Part shown: in pieces, positions 27,623 through 41,100 of the stretch
How positions within the stretch are numbered: the stretch's first letter is position 1
Layout of the letters: every line of letters begins with the position of its first letter
NCBI RefSeq assembly: GCF_032854445.1
Contig: NC_088295.1
Location: forward strand, 76,352,028 to 76,416,027
Source: Liolophura sinensis
Taxonomy: Eukaryota > Mollusca > Polyplacophora > Chitonida > Chitonidae
Length of the DNA: 64,000 nt
Reading direction: 5' to 3'
The notes under the pieces: model-generated
Told to the model about the DNA's origin: nothing
Database searches by the model: none
What the model saw: only the letters and a program-made list of their open reading frames with translations
Made by a program: the position numbers and the translations under genes

Positions 27623-28797
27623 GTAAGTTAAAGCCTACGATGAATTTTCATTTCCTTTAAATCCAATGTTTCCTTTGTTCGATTTATACCTTATCTTTAA
27701 GTACCCAATTGAAATATACAAAATGTATACGATGTATGAAAAATTGATGCAGTAAGAGGCGAGCAAGTAGAATGTTACGGCATTGACTCGATATTGGCTA
27801 AGCAGGTGAAGCATTGAATAGATCAGCGATATTCAAGCTGCCAGCTGCCATCGATAACGTCATGGATGTGACGCTAGTAAATGTGTGTAGCAGGGCCATT
27901 ATAGTTTAGGTGGCTGAGTAACGAGTCAAGATTTGCCCCGGTCATCGATTCCTGACCGTGTCTGGGTCAGCAAGGCCGCCATTTACCAAAATGTCTCGAC
28001 CACGAATCTAATGTCTTATAGATAGCACAATTTTCAATTACGGTCTTCGTTTGACGAGATTTGTCCCCGGCGCTTTGGCACTAATTTCATTATGATGTGA
28101 ACTCCACCTTTTCATTTGGTAACCTTGGCAGCTCGTGCCTTTCCCTAATAACACACCTATTGAAACTGCTATTATTAGAGGTCTGTAGGGTGAGACACGG
28201 AAGCATAGCTTTTCGAAGAGTCAAACTGGCAATCATCGTAATAACAGAGAGGATGTACCCCACGTTAACAGAGGGCTGCAAACAATTTTAACTTAAGGCG
28301 ACATGCCTTCTTCACCGTGTATTCAAATATTTTATCAAAACCATAATCTTGTAAAACTAAAATGCAACTTAGTTCTGGAATTTGATTTCTATCGAAGACA
28401 TGGTTAAAAAAAAACTGTGATAAATTACTTTATTTAAAGGATTACCACAGGAATTTGTCAAAAACTTACCACGTTCGATGAAGAATTGAACAAAAGCTTA
28501 ACCGGAACTAAGTTATAGAACCCAAGGAAACATTATAAATCTGATCCCAAATCCTGCTTTACAAAATCGTCGTTCGATTCCAGAAAAGTCGAATGGCTGA
28601 GGAAATGTCTACACCTTAACGCAGAATACTCTTTTTAAATGAAGACAAAACAGGCGCCAGAGCTGTCTAACTGTCCCTAAATTTCCGTGGGCAGGAAGTT
28701 AACACTGTAAGCCTAGAGCAGTTGTGACTATTGTGATAAGCTGATTAGGAAAGCGTTTGGCATTAGCTATTGTGTACGGGATTTTCACACATGTACT

Positions 28798-28840
28798 GTA
28801 CTGTCTACAGACGCTCCATGCTGAAGGTGGTAGACAGTAC
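28798..28840. repeat. 11-bp perfect hairpin in hh intron 1
   Basis: GTACTGTCTAC (28798-28808) and its exact reverse complement GTAGACAGTAC (28830-28840) flank a 21-base loop. The stem is too short for a typical microRNA precursor. Confidence 0.5.
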
Positions 28841-31065
28841 TTCTCACCGCGGTTCTTTCAAGACTACTGCAGTGTGGTTGTTCACAATACGTATGTAAGA
28901 CTGCGTGAATAGCCCTACATAATCCTCGATTTAAATAGCTTGTTCGTGTAAGTTAACTGAGAGTTATCAAGGCATTTGTATTGTGACGTAACTCGCCTAA
29001 TTGAGTCCGGCTCTGACGTTTAAACACCCTGCGAAAGTGAGCGTAGGAAAGGTGTAAAGTAAACGGACTGAGCAATTTAAAGAGAAATAAGGGACTGGAC
29101 ATGACATTGTGTGAAAGACTGTACAGGTCATACAAAGAATTTACAAGTTACCAGCTCACAACGTCTTCTCAAGAGCTCACAGCGTGGTGAGGAAATGTAG
29201 CACGTTTATGAAGTGTGAAGCGGTAAAATGAGAGAGGTGGTTGGTCAGTTAAACCAGTTGTCACAACTCCCAATATCACCATAACACATCAATCTAGAGA
29301 CGTGTTAATTTACATGCAACAAAAAGTCACTCCATAGTACAGCTGACTGTAAGGCCTAAATGACTCACCAATATAAGAAGCACTAGATTAGGAAGGAGAA
29401 AAAAACTGCCTCTCAACATCCATCAACATTCTGTATTAATACAGCCGTCATCTTTTTATTCAGAAAAAATAACAGTTTGTTATCAGTTATAGCCTACCGC
29501 TGTCTTTACATGTAGAAAGTTAAAAGATTTGCCTTCTTAAAGTGACTGAAATATTATATGTTGTCATGGCAAGGTAAATGTGTCTTAATGTTAAATGGGA
29601 TGAGAAATATTTTGTTCCAGTCACAAGCATACACTGAGATTTTCACCGTCTCGGATCAAAGGGTTTGCAGTGGTAGACGATAGTACAGCCCAGAGGCCTC
29701 ACGACTCACTTCGGTCGGCTAAAATGAAATTATGTTTTAATTAAACAGAGGTAAAATGAATTTAAAATGGTTTATTACATGTTGTGCGATGATGTTTATA
29801 AATGTAATTGAATTAAAAATCCCTAAGGTAAACAAATGTACTACCTAGCGCATTGAGGCATACGACTTCTGGAATATTAACTTGCTTTCGCGCTCTTTAT
29901 AGCTCCTGTTAGCAGCCTGTTTTCGATGAAGCTTAGCCCTCTTACCCTTGGGCGCCTTTTGCGTGTACAAACGTCACCCCTGCGCAAAATCAGTCCTCTC
30001 ACCTCTTAATGTGGTGTCTAAGAATTAAGTGACTAAAACATATCCGACCAGTTAAGATTTATTTGTTTCACCTATTCATGTTTATATCCTTTATTCTTTT
30101 ATTTGAATGCTTTTGGACGCTGTGTATGCTACAGAAAATTACGTAAGTTATTTGGAACACTTTATTGCGAAAGACCGCAATCGATTCAGCGGAGATCGCT
30201 TCGAACAGGCCACCATATAGGTTCTGTTACTGATGGCCTGAAGCGTGACATTCGCATTGTGAAGGTTTCATGATTTTTCTATTATTTTATCTAGTTAAAG
30301 AGAAAAATTCTCTTAAAACTACAGTGTTCATTGGATGAGGACTGATATTGTTATGGATGATTTTACACGTCAACTTCAGCGCGGTAGTCACTGAAGTAAC
30401 AGGACCAAGGAATGGATCACTTTTGTGCGTACAAAAAGCCAGATTGTGTAGTTCGTTGAGGAAACCTGACATTGTCTGGAGGAAACCGCTATAAAATTTG
30501 CAACTGTTTTCGTAGGCCCATACCACTCGTATATTATGAAAGGCCGTTTCAGTCGATAATCGGCACAAATCCTATTTCCAATACAATATAAAATACCACT
30601 TTCCAAATGAATATATAAGAATTAATATATAAATAGTACGTAAAGCTGGTAAAACGTAAGAAAGAATCAATCGTCAGTTTTCAATGATACAAGGAAAACA
30701 GTCGATTCTCTTAGCACAAAATGCCATTCAAATTTCAAAGTCGTAGTCGTTAATAATATTCAGATCGACTTCCAAAAAGGTGTCTCAGACTCTTTTACTG
30801 AAGTATCCAGCTGTTTTCCATGCTATAGGAGTACCAAATTTAGGAGCCGTCACCGCAACCATTAGCCTGTGTAGTTTTATTCGTGACTGATGTTTGAAGA
30901 TTACATAATTACGCATATCTCTATTTTTCCCTGATTGAAAGTGCATCTTACTCATGTACCCAAGGCATATCTTACTCATGTACTTATGTCTTTGTGTAAT
31001 ATCTGAGGGTGTCACCTTATTTAATGGCCTTGAAAATTATCACAATTTTATACATTATAGTACCG

Positions 31066-31150
31066 GTATAAATAAATTGTACCGATGAAGCACATCGCTT
31101 GAACCTGATTTCTAACAAAACAAACCGTGACCAGCAGTTTAGAATTTCAG
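31066..31150. repeat. dispersed repeat copy 1 in intron 1
   Basis: GATGAAGCACATCGCTTGAA, then CCTGATTTCTAACAAAACAA, matches 32751-32790 (GATGTAGCACATCGCTTAAA, then CCTAATTTTTAAGGAAACAA) in the same orientation, with further similarity around CCAGCAG/CCAACAG. It is probably a fragment of a mobile element, family unknown. Confidence 0.6.
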
Positions 31151-32697
31151 ATTATATCCTGAGAGTTTATTTCTGGTATTCCATTTGATCCCTGAAAAAA
31201 AAAATTTTCAGATATCGTGTCTTGTTGTTTTACAATCTGGAATTAAATATAATACTGGTTACTGAAAGTGTTTAAATTCGTATTTAATTTGATCCACCCA
31301 TAATGGGAATGTGTGAATAAGCAGGATGATTTATGTGGAATGTTTGTTAAAAGATTACAGATAAAATCAAAAACCTACTGCTGACATGTTCATGTTTAAA
31401 ATGCATCATTATTTCAGTGTTCACTCAAAAAATATGACGCATGGAGAATCGAGCAAGAAACGCATAGATTAAATTTTTCAAATTTGATGTGAAGATATTG
31501 TTATGTGGCGACAATAATGTATTTAACACTAAATACATGAATTAAATCAACGATTTAAAGAATTTTAATCAGTAATAAATTATACCAGTCTAATGGTAAG
31601 GGACTACGAGGAAAGTTCAACAAATCTAAAAGACTTTTACTCTTCATACGTCTGCGACTATCTATTTTCGGTCTTAACTGTCAGAGACTTTGGTAAATAC
31701 AAGCAACTCTAGACATGAATGTAAAATAGATGTACAACCAGAGAAGATAACGTTAGTTCTTGGTTATAGTAAGTAACATAGGACTACCCCCAGTATAACA
31801 GTATATTTAATACAGAGCAATAGGAGTCGTAGTCTCAAGCTGACATCGTACCTGAGAATACACGGCTACGTCCGTCTACACGCGGTCTGACCCCACACCT
31901 ATCCCCCCACTGACTCTCAGTCACGCCAAAACCACTGACATCTTACTTCATAAAAGTCTATAAACGTGATTTATGGCTTGATAACACCGCAAGCTGTGAT
32001 TCCCCGGGGATTTATATGTGGTGATCTACAAGAAGTTGTTTTACGCCAAAGTCTATCCAGGTGTAGAGACGGTGTAGACAACATGCACTTTAATTGTGAT
32101 CTATGCGGTTTTATCCCATATAGGAAATATATGTGTGTTTGGATACTGTGATTTAGTTTGACGTATGCAGCTACCGTCAGAAAGAAGTTTGATGCCTTCT
32201 ACATGCAGAGGTCTTTAAGGTGAAGCTATTAAGGATAGGAAAATAGGGAATTCCTCGAGAAAAGTACCGTCTAGAAAATGTGAAAAGCGGAAGTCTGAGA
32301 TCTTTGCAATATATCAATAGTGCCTTACCTGCCTTTGGTTATTTACCTCTGAGTGATTGCATATCGGACAAAACATACACTCTTGCACAAAACAAGAGTG
32401 CTAGGATCACAATGAAACTAGATCATCACAATTTCTGTTTTGGCAATGCAGTTTGAAGTTCCCCCCTCGATACACCTGAAATACCCGTTAAACGGCTCAA
32501 CACTAAAAACAATGTTTCATTTGCATTCCTGTTTGCACAAAATTCTTTCATCCTGATGGAATTGCTCACTGATCTTAAATCTGTGCTAATTTCAAATGCA
32601 GTGCGCTGATAACTGAACTTAACATTCTTCTCTATCAAATATGAGAAACTTCTACCGAGTTATTCATAATTGTTGATAGTTAGATTTAATGCTCTCC

Positions 32698-32815
32698 ATT
32701 TATGTTATCGATGTAAATAATTTATGTTATCGATGTAAATAATTCTACTGATGTAGCACATCGCTTAAACCTAATTTTTAAGGAAACAAATCCCAACCAA
32801 CAGTCCTCCTTTTGC
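32698..32815. repeat. 22-bp tandem duplication and dispersed repeat copy 2
   Basis: A 22-base unit beginning TTTATGTTATCGATG is present twice without change (about 32698-32742), directly followed by the second copy of the repeat found at 31066-31150. Confidence 0.65.
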
Positions 32816-33946
32816 AATGAAAGCATTATTAGACTCTCTCCTTTAAGGAAGCAATATATAACGTACGAAAACGACGTTTAGCAGTCTTGTAGGCTGAACT
32901 ATCAGCAAAACATAATAATGTATACGATACATTAGCATTTTCCTTGTTATAGTCTTGATATAATTAAAGTAGTTGAAATCTAGAAAGGTTTCTTTAAACT
33001 TAATTTAAAAAATTCTTAAAACACATTTGTAAAGATGCTTATTTTTTCCCGGAAAGGTAGAAGTGTTACAGCAGTGGCAGAAAAGTTTATCGAAGATGCG
33101 CAAACCTTGTGGAGCTGACTTACGCCTGTGATAGGTCGGGGATAAGTTCATGTGGAAATGAGCGGGCGATGACAAGTGTCATTAACCAGAGATTAGCGCT
33201 CTAATGCTAAGTGTACAACAGGGGAGGTTTGGACTGTAAGGTCCACATTCATCAGGGTATACCTATCAGTTGCAGGTGTCGAAGATGAAGTGACGGAATT
33301 CCGTCTGTCTGTCAGGCCTTCTCTACTACTTTTTTGATCATTGTTTGAATATTTTAACGCTTTGGTAGAAGTTAACTTTGCCGCTTAGTTCGGGAACAAC
33401 ACGAATCGGAACAGGTTCTGTATTAACGATTGACCTTTGTTAGCCCTTTTGTTCACACGCACCCAAACACTTCACACATATACAGTCCCTTCATCCACAT
33501 GCAAACATTCGTCAAATACTGATCTCTGATGAAAGGCTTTTAATCGCCGCAGTGGAAAGCCTTAGTTCGCTACCTTCTCACCTCTCAGGCCTTGCCTGAA
33601 ACACCGACCATGTCCTCGGGATGGCGATTGTACACCAGTCTGGTACTGAGGAATTTGTCTGTTAACTACCTTACTAACTCTAAATCCTTAACTTAGTACA
33701 ACAAACCTTTAAATCCCATTACACGTGATACATCACATGTTGGCGACATAGCGTTATTTCTGATTTGTCAGAATAGGTGCAGATTGGACAATTAGCTCCC
33801 CCCGATAAGATTAATTTAAAGGGTTCTTTTTTTTTTAAAGGCCGGCTTTTTACTTAATCGTTGGAGAAAAGGATGAGGCTGACAGAGTTAGATAGAGAAC
33901 GTGATATAAGCAACAAAGTGGTATTGCATTTCAGCGGCAGTTGTGG

Positions 33947-33950
<4 letters not shown>

Positions 33951-34010
<60 letters not shown>
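33951..34010. repeat. (AT)30 microsatellite
   Basis: Thirty uninterrupted AT units in hh intron 1. Reading frames through it give artificial Ile-Tyr repeats on both strands. Confidence 0.98.
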
Positions 34011-34012
<2 letters not shown>

Positions 34013-34688
34013 CACAAGAATTAACCGTGTGTTGAAACGTTGACGGTGGTAAAGTAAAGACTGTACTTTAACCAGTTCATTAGTACTACAGTGTAGTGTC
34101 ACATTGTTGTGTTACGTTTAATATAGCCCAATTTTGGCACACTTACCGCAGACTATATAAGACACGGTCATCTAAACCAATCCATCTAAACGAATCCAAA
34201 ATTTATATCACTCTAAAGTTTTACGCCAATAACTCAAAGTCTCAGCGGTATACCAAGCCTCCTATTGATCGAGCTCAGTATTAATAACTCAGCTCTCAGT
34301 TCCTTAAGCAGGGTAAATAAATTAGCGGTAGACAGGTGTTGATTTCTCTAAAATGTGCATGTCTCTGTGTGCGTGCCAGACTGAATAGTGGAGGGACAGA
34401 GCTCGGCAAATCAGAGAATCTTTAGGTATTCAGAATACAAAAAGTCAAATCCAAATATTCTGGTCTAAGTAATACGGGATGACCTTAATCATATCGTAAA
34501 GCCCGGGGCGTGGGCTGAAGAGAGAGGGTAGGGGAAGGGTGGGAGATTCTACCCTTACTTCCTATCTCTGGAGTCACAAACCCATAAAACACTACACTCC
34601 AGTTCCGTGCTTGTGGGATCTTTGAGAGAGTATTAACAGTATTACCAAGTCATAAAACGGTACAATTATATCTACACCGTGTGTTAAT

Positions 34689-34740
34689 ATGTTAATATTA
34701 TATGTTATATGTTAATATTATATGTTATATGTTAATTATA
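34689..34740. repeat. AT-rich 20-bp tandem repeat
   Basis: About 2.6 copies of TGTTAATATTATATGTTATA in intron 1. Confidence 0.8.
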
Positions 34741-34819
34741 TATTAAGGAAAAGGTGTTATAAGGGAAAAGAGGGTCACACAATATATGTGTAACGGACAA
34801 GGGCCTTTCACAAAACATT

Positions 34820-35345
34820 TGTATCGCGACAAGCAATAATATTTCACGTTTAAGGCCTTACACTATAATTCTGTATCTTTAAAAACAGTGATGTCACGTG
34901 TAGGGCCAAACACATTAGGTCTGTATCTTGAAAAACGTTGATGTCACATGTAGGATCGAGCATATTACGACTGTTTCTTGAAAAAACAATGATGTTACTT
35001 TTAGTACAGACAAAATACTTCCACTTTGTAACAAGTAATGGTATATCACGTTTAGGGATTTACATGAAGGATATTTTTGGCATTTCACGGTTAGGGCTTT
35101 GAAGAACACGTCTATCAGTTGAAAACAAAAGGGCTTAATACTGAAACCATGAAACCGTTAGATTGACACTCTGTAAGTTGGTCTATTATTTCTGAAATCC
35201 CGAAACCTTTAAACAGATACTGTACAAACTACTGTATTATTGCTGAAACCCCGAAACCATTGGATACTTTGTAAGCTAGTGCATCATTGTTGACACCACG
35301 AAATCCTTTAAACAGATACATTGCAAACCAGTGTTTCATTGCTAG
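34820..35345. repeat. degenerate ~50-bp minisatellite in intron 1
   Basis: About ten diverged units begin near 34820, 34871, 34921, 34971, 35022, 35073, 35141, 35192, 35243 and 35291. The first group has CTGTATCTTGAAAAACG and TCACGTGTAGGG motifs. The second has CTGAAACCCCGAAACC, and its alternate units carry TTTAAACAGATAC. The spacing stays close to 50 across both groups. Confidence 0.7.
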
Positions 35346-36477
35346 TGATCATTGTGGAAGATAATCGAACTGACTATTAACTACAGCCAACAGAGAAAAA
35401 TGTAACTGCGTACCCGAATGAGCCTTGAATGTTTTCTTTGTATAATGCAATAATCAGCAACCAGATTAGGTCGCGCCCTCGAATAGATCTACTGTTGATT
35501 TTGGTTATGGTTTTCTGTCAGCTGATTCATGTAGTATTTGAGTATCAGGGACGAATCCAAGAAATGTCTAATTTCTTTATTGGGTAAGGTGCGTGTGGTG
35601 CAAAGGACCTCCTTGCCACGTGGTCACCAGTAGCCCTCCTCTCTGTACATTTGCGTACTGTCTACCAGTTCACTCTGCAGTCTAGGTTCTGATCCATCGT
35701 TAGTACTTTTGGAATGCAATTGGCAGCTGTTTACAGGCCCATTTAATACCGACGGTTTCTTATACTTATATTTATATATGCCTGACATTGTTGGATAGCC
35801 GAAGCGTCACCTTTAGCCCTAGAAGTAAATAAACCATCCCTTGTTGCTTTCGTACGTATTGAGTAATGAGACACTAGTCCGAGTTCGCTCGGTCGGCAAG
35901 GTTACAGTTTTGGTATGCCCCCTATCTGGCTAATCTTCCTTATCAGCTGTTTGGCAAATCAATGTTTGCCCTGAGCTTCCCATAGGCCGTGGTATCCTCA
36001 TAAGCCGACATGACTCCCCAAATATTACTAGATTTACATACATGATATGTCAGCAAAGAAATCGAACAGAGGACATGGTTTTGTCTTACTGAGTTAGAGT
36101 GATCACCTCGGTTTACCAAGGAGCTTAAACTCCTAAACTGGTATGTTGTAGTTTCTCCTGATATTTATCCAGTCGCCAACCAAACTATGTCGGAAAGCAA
36201 CAGAAAGTTACTCCGTGTACAAAACAGATAAAATCAAACCACCGTCGTGTGCTCATAAAACCGATACATTGGCTTTATACACATGTGACTATCTGATAAG
36301 AAACGGTGTCGACAACTTGTTAGCAACAAATTACAAGGTGGCTGTAGCAAACTTTAGTGATAAACTGAACGAACAAAAGCTGAAGTGTTCCTACAGAAGC
36401 GGGATTAGAACGTCTGCGTTAATTCTCCTGTTTGCCCTTCAGGGTTCAAGAGGATAGAGGCAAGACTGTCTCCTCGG

Positions 36478-36499
36478 CCCCCCCTCCCCCTCCCCCCAC
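36478..36499. repeat. C/T-rich homopyrimidine tract
   Basis: Runs of C separated by single T residues in hh intron 1. The minus strand has four G-runs and could form a G-quadruplex. Confidence 0.7.
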
Positions 36500-37109
36500 A
36501 CTCGCTCTACATGCATGTTTTCGTTTCTACGACTAGGAGAATCTCAAATGAACAAAATGATGAAAAATTAGCTTGTTTATAGGACAGTCAGTCCGTTTGA
36601 GCTAAGTGTCACGAAAAGGTCCCAGATGTTTGTCTGTTCGTATTGTCAACATATAACTCTAACCTATTGTTAAATTGAAAATCTTACAATGTTAAAGGAA
36701 CGTCATACATCTTCGTGAGGTCATAAGCACCATGTATCCATGACTAACTGCTATGTTAAAGGATTTTTGAAGCCAGTATACAGCTTTGTTTCATTTAACA
36801 CACAATAGAAATCGAAGACCGACTAAATTTGCCGTGTGTGTGTATAGTTTTATACGATATGAACGTGGTAGAACTTCGTAACTTTGTAACTTTGTTTTTG
36901 TTTATGTATTTACATTTTTATGTAACATGTTGGTATTACAGCCTGTTCTTTGCTTTTTTCTTGTTTTTCGTTTTCGATATTTCTGGTCAGCCATTAAATC
37001 ATGTCATATGTTCGTTGTCTTTGCAACAAAATCATCTCTATCAATCAATCTGCCAATCAGTCATTTAGACAAAATGTCATTTCAGCATACAATACTCGTA
37101 TCGTTTCAG

Positions 37110-37371
37110 AGGTGTAAAGACAAGCTGAACACTTAGCGATAGCGGTGATGAACGAATGGCCAGGTCTGAAGCTGAGGGTGGTAGAGGCGTGGGACGAGGA
37201 TGGTAGTCATAAGAAAGACTCCCTACATTACGAGGGGCGAGCCGTGGACATCACCACCAGTGACCGGGACAGGAGCAAGTATGGGCTGCTCGCCCGCCCT
37301 CGCCGTCGAGGCCGGATTTGATTGGGTGTACTATGAAAACCGGCGACATATACACTGCTCTGTGGCTTCGG
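37110..37371 (+). CDS. hh: hedgehog exon 2: core of the signalling domain, with two compensating 1-base indels
   Basis: Encodes residues 106-192 plus the first base of codon 193. It opens with RCKDKLN directly after a TCGTTTCAG acceptor. The frame then breaks: the codon after Asn112 has only two bases (AC, 37131-37132), and the reading continues from TTA at 37133 as [22 protein letters not shown] and on through [21 protein letters not shown] and LLAR. One extra C in the CCC at 37297-37299 restores the first frame for [21 protein letters not shown]. Read this way all key residues are present: zinc ligands His145, Asp152 and His187; Glu181; His139; and calcium ligands Glu131, Asp134 and Asp136. 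Read without correction, the exon stops at TAG 37134-37136. The exon ends at 37371 in phase 1 before GTAAGG. Conservation between the indels argues for assembly errors, though a disrupted allele is possible. Confidence 0.93.
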
Positions 37372-37929
37372 GTAAGGCAACTTTCTCGTCTATTTAAATA
37401 CAAAAAAACCTTGTTCTTCTGCAGTAGGGAACTTCCACACCTGACTCAACTACACGCCCCTATCTTACAGGCCAGGTAAATCAAGCCTTCCACATAGGAG
37501 GAGATCCTATAACAAATTCAGTAAACATTTGCCTGCTGTAGTCGGCCCTGTGTGACAGCCACGGACCCCAGCGTTCCTGTTTGTTCGATGTAGGCAAGTG
37601 TTTGTAGAATCATAAAATATGCCAGTTTTGTGTGAAGCTGACCTCTCTATACCCGAGCTAACTTTTGACCTCACCTGTCAACAGGTAATTTATAGTTGTT
37701 GACAAATTACGTCCTACAGTATTCGGCTCGGTAGTGAAAGCGTTCCTTACCAGTTTCACTATATCATGAATACGTAGTCGCCGTGAATATATATGATACT
37801 TGTCTAAAACCCTCATTTAAAGGGCATGTTGGAAAATGAACCTAACACCTAAAAACGAACCTATCATGAATTAATTTATCGACCACGAAATCAAACAGAA
37901 CAAATAGCCTATGAATTACTTGAAATACT

Positions 37930-38190
37930 CCTTTAGCCAAATCAATAAATCAATCAATCAGCAAATCAACCAAATACCATAGAAATATATTAATCAGTAA
38001 CGGGTTAATCAGCAAGGAATTAATTATTCAGTTATGCTATCAATCAATCAGTCAATCAATGCATTCATCCATTGATTCATTCATTCATTCAAAGAATAGG
38101 TCATAAATTCATTCATCAATTCCTTCATTCACTCATTCAGTAATTCATTCTCCTTATTATTCAATCTGTTAATCAATCAAACAAGTATGT
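37930..38190. repeat. ATTC/AATC-rich low-complexity tract
   Basis: Imperfect tetranucleotide arrays (AATC, then ATTC) in hh intron 2. A shorter, similar patch lies near 39760-39800. Confidence 0.8.
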
Positions 38191-41100
38191 GGGCATGTAA
38201 GCAAATAAGTAAGCGTGTATGCAAATATAGATTGGATCATATAAGCCATTTATAGCGTGGTTAAGTGAAAACTACTCAACTAGTGTTAAGAAACGAGGAC
38301 AGGCAATCAGTTAAGCTAATGACCAAGCATTTGCTAACACTGTGCTATGTCAGATCAATAACTCTGGTCGACATATACAGCCAGCAACATTTCCCGTTAT
38401 ACCCACTTATGCTGGTTTTTTTTTCTCGATCGGCTGATCATCGGAACTGCGGTATAATTCGCTAACACATTTAATATGTGACCTGCTTAGACATAAGAAT
38501 ATACGGTGGGTTATTTGTACAGGCGAGCTAAGAGGCGAGAGTCATGGAGGAATAAAAATACGAGCTGAAGATCAGCGAAAGGTCTTCGTCCGAGACAGCT
38601 TTTCTTCCCTATCAAAACAGTCTGGGGTGAGCAGAATTCTGAACGTGTACGAAGCACGACTTAACTTTTAAGATACGTTTACCTTAATCGTTGGGCTAAT
38701 GGACAGAGGGTGGCAGGGCGGGCTTAGTGTAATTTCCTAAAGTATCGGCCTCTTTTGAAGAACGAGTCCAGAAAAGTCATTTGTCCGATCACGTACTGAA
38801 TGATAAGCGAGGAGAGCACAACGTATAAGGCCTTCCCTCTTTATACGGTATTATACTCACTGGCCTGCTGACATACGGGCAAGACCTCTCTGAATGGGGG
38901 TTTAGTCGTGAATGATTTTCCTTGATTCAACGGCAAATTCGGGACGATGCTTGTCCTTTTGAATACTTCAAAGCTTGTCTACGAAACAACCAAAGCGACC
39001 CTAAGACTAGGGGATATGTATAGGGCGTGACAGCGAGGACTTGAGATACTGCGCCCCTGTCGACGTCCTTTAGACACTCGTGCCAATCCTACTGACTGTA
39101 TTAAAATGCACGTCTGCGAACTGCCCATTAAATTATTATGAAATATTGACTCGGACCATTGCCCTGTAACTCAAGACTTTGCTAATAACACCGGAGATGA
39201 GTACATTCTGACTTCTACCTTATTTGCGTTATATATTCTAATAGGCAGATCTCCCCAGGGGTCATTATAACTGGCTTAAGACCTGCCCCAGTTCTAGACA
39301 GTTGACGATATGTTTAAGTGTCTGTCATAATGGGCTTTATTCTCCCGACACAGACATTCTGACGAGCCTGGTTGTTGGGAATACGACTAAAATAACCTCG
39401 AACCTATTACAGATATATTTGTAATTATAGAGAATTATGAACTGGTAAGGCGCTATGATGTGTCCTGCTCGCAGACCCCACGCTCTTCATCAGTCACTTA
39501 GGGTGTTAAACACAACGTGGTTTTGTGCTTTCACGGCTTTACACTTCAGATTTGTGAAGAGTTACGTTGATTGTGTTCGTGCCCCCAGTCCCGTTGCTGT
39601 GGTGTTGTGGGATACTAATTGTAGGCCTACGGAAAAGGCAAAGAAATGATTAAGAAATAAAGTAGATCGTTAGTACCCGGCGTCAGTTAGAAGCTATAAA
39701 GCCTTTAGATTTTAGTTTGATGTAAAATTAAATTGATGAATGAAATTTATCAATTTCATGTTAATCAACAAATCAATCAATCAATTAATTTTTAGTCATT
39801 CAGTCGTTAATCAATAAATAACTGTCGGCCGTGATGCATTCTGTGTCATTCTGATGTCCTGTGTTTAGCGTATGGGATCTGGTCTCACCCTTGCCCCGTT
39901 TCTCATCAACTCTCGGCCCAGGTCAACATTTTCCCCAGGTACAATATTTGTCAGAGTCTCAGGTTTCAACTGTACATTGCCTAATTGCCCGTTAACACCT
40001 TCACCTTTTTACAAGTGTCATTTAGCGAAATTTTGGGCGTGTCGAGGTAAAATATGGGCAGAAAGTTCCTATTGTGAATCGACGGGTTACACAGAGGTGA
40101 GAAGGGAACTGTCTAGAAGCGCACAGTCAAGGAAATGAGAAACCGACAGTATGGTCTCCACCCTGTCAATTATCCTATCCGTGTAAGATATACAGAGGGC
40201 AAACAGGACGGCGGTCTCAGATTAAATTCTCCTCACATCCGTTTAGTACAATCATTTTAGTCACATTAAGACTTAATTTCCCTCATTAATGACAGTTTAC
40301 AATAACGCCGTACAAATTTACTTTTGGCCGTCGAGTAAATATAACGAGGAAAGTACTCAGGACGAGGGAGATCTTGTAAAGAAAGAGAACATTCCTTCAA
40401 GAACGTTTTAAGTAGTTTACGCCTTTAGTTCATAAACCCACGTGCGAAGAGCATGCATAGGTGGCGACAGCGCGAGGCGTAAGCAACGAATTCTGATCAA
40501 AATAACGATTGAAGTAGAAAGGCTCAGTATGTATAAGAGTATACTTAACATTTATACTTAATTTAACTGTGTCATTGATTTTTACGGAAGGTATATACAT
40601 TATGAGATGAAGATGATATTACAGTATGAATGTGTGGGTAATAAAACCCACCCATACACGTTTTGGTATGATATGTTGATTTCAGTGATTCTTTAAATAT
40701 TAAATTTAGTCTGATCATTTTCTCGCCAGAGGCAATAGCTGTTGAATGAACTCATGTTGTTGCATGGTTTCCTTCAAGTTCTAGTTTATTTTGTCAGGTA
40801 ATTCTTTCCCTTTAACACGTTGACTTGACAAAAAGGTCACTCTCCCCAAAGTGTTGCTCCCACATTATGCGTACATTTAGGGAAAATTAGTTTAATTTCG
40901 TACGAAATCTGAACTGATGTTTGGGAGCCAGGGTAACTGTGTTGACTTAACGTCTGTCACAGTGAGCGGTTTAATATATTCACTTTTTGTCCGATTTCTT
41001 AATTGCCTGTCTTTGAGGTTTAGATTGATTGAGGCGTAGTGCTTGTTTGCTTTTTCCGTTCACTGTGCAAACTGAAAATTGGGTACATGTAGGTATAGGA

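Larger units (their letters stand above)
27623..37109 (+). other. hh intron 1
   Basis: A 9487-base intron from GTAAGT to TTTCAG. It contains an 11-bp perfect hairpin (28798-28840), a diverged repeat pair (31066-31150 and 32728-32815), an (AT)30 tract, a short AT-rich 20-bp tandem repeat (34689-34740), a degenerate 50-bp minisatellite (34820-35345) and a C-rich tract near 36478-36499. I see no coding exon in it. Short ORFs here have no recognisable domain. Hedgehog introns often hold enhancers in other animals, but nothing here can be called one by eye. Confidence 0.85.

Noticed and set aside
33854-34102. ORFs with Ile-Tyr repeats on both strands
   Set aside because: They are produced by reading the (AT)30 microsatellite.
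37110-37371. hh as a pseudogene
   Set aside because: Exons 1 and 3, all splice sites and the exon 2 active residues are intact. Two cancelling 1-base indels alone are better explained as sequence errors.
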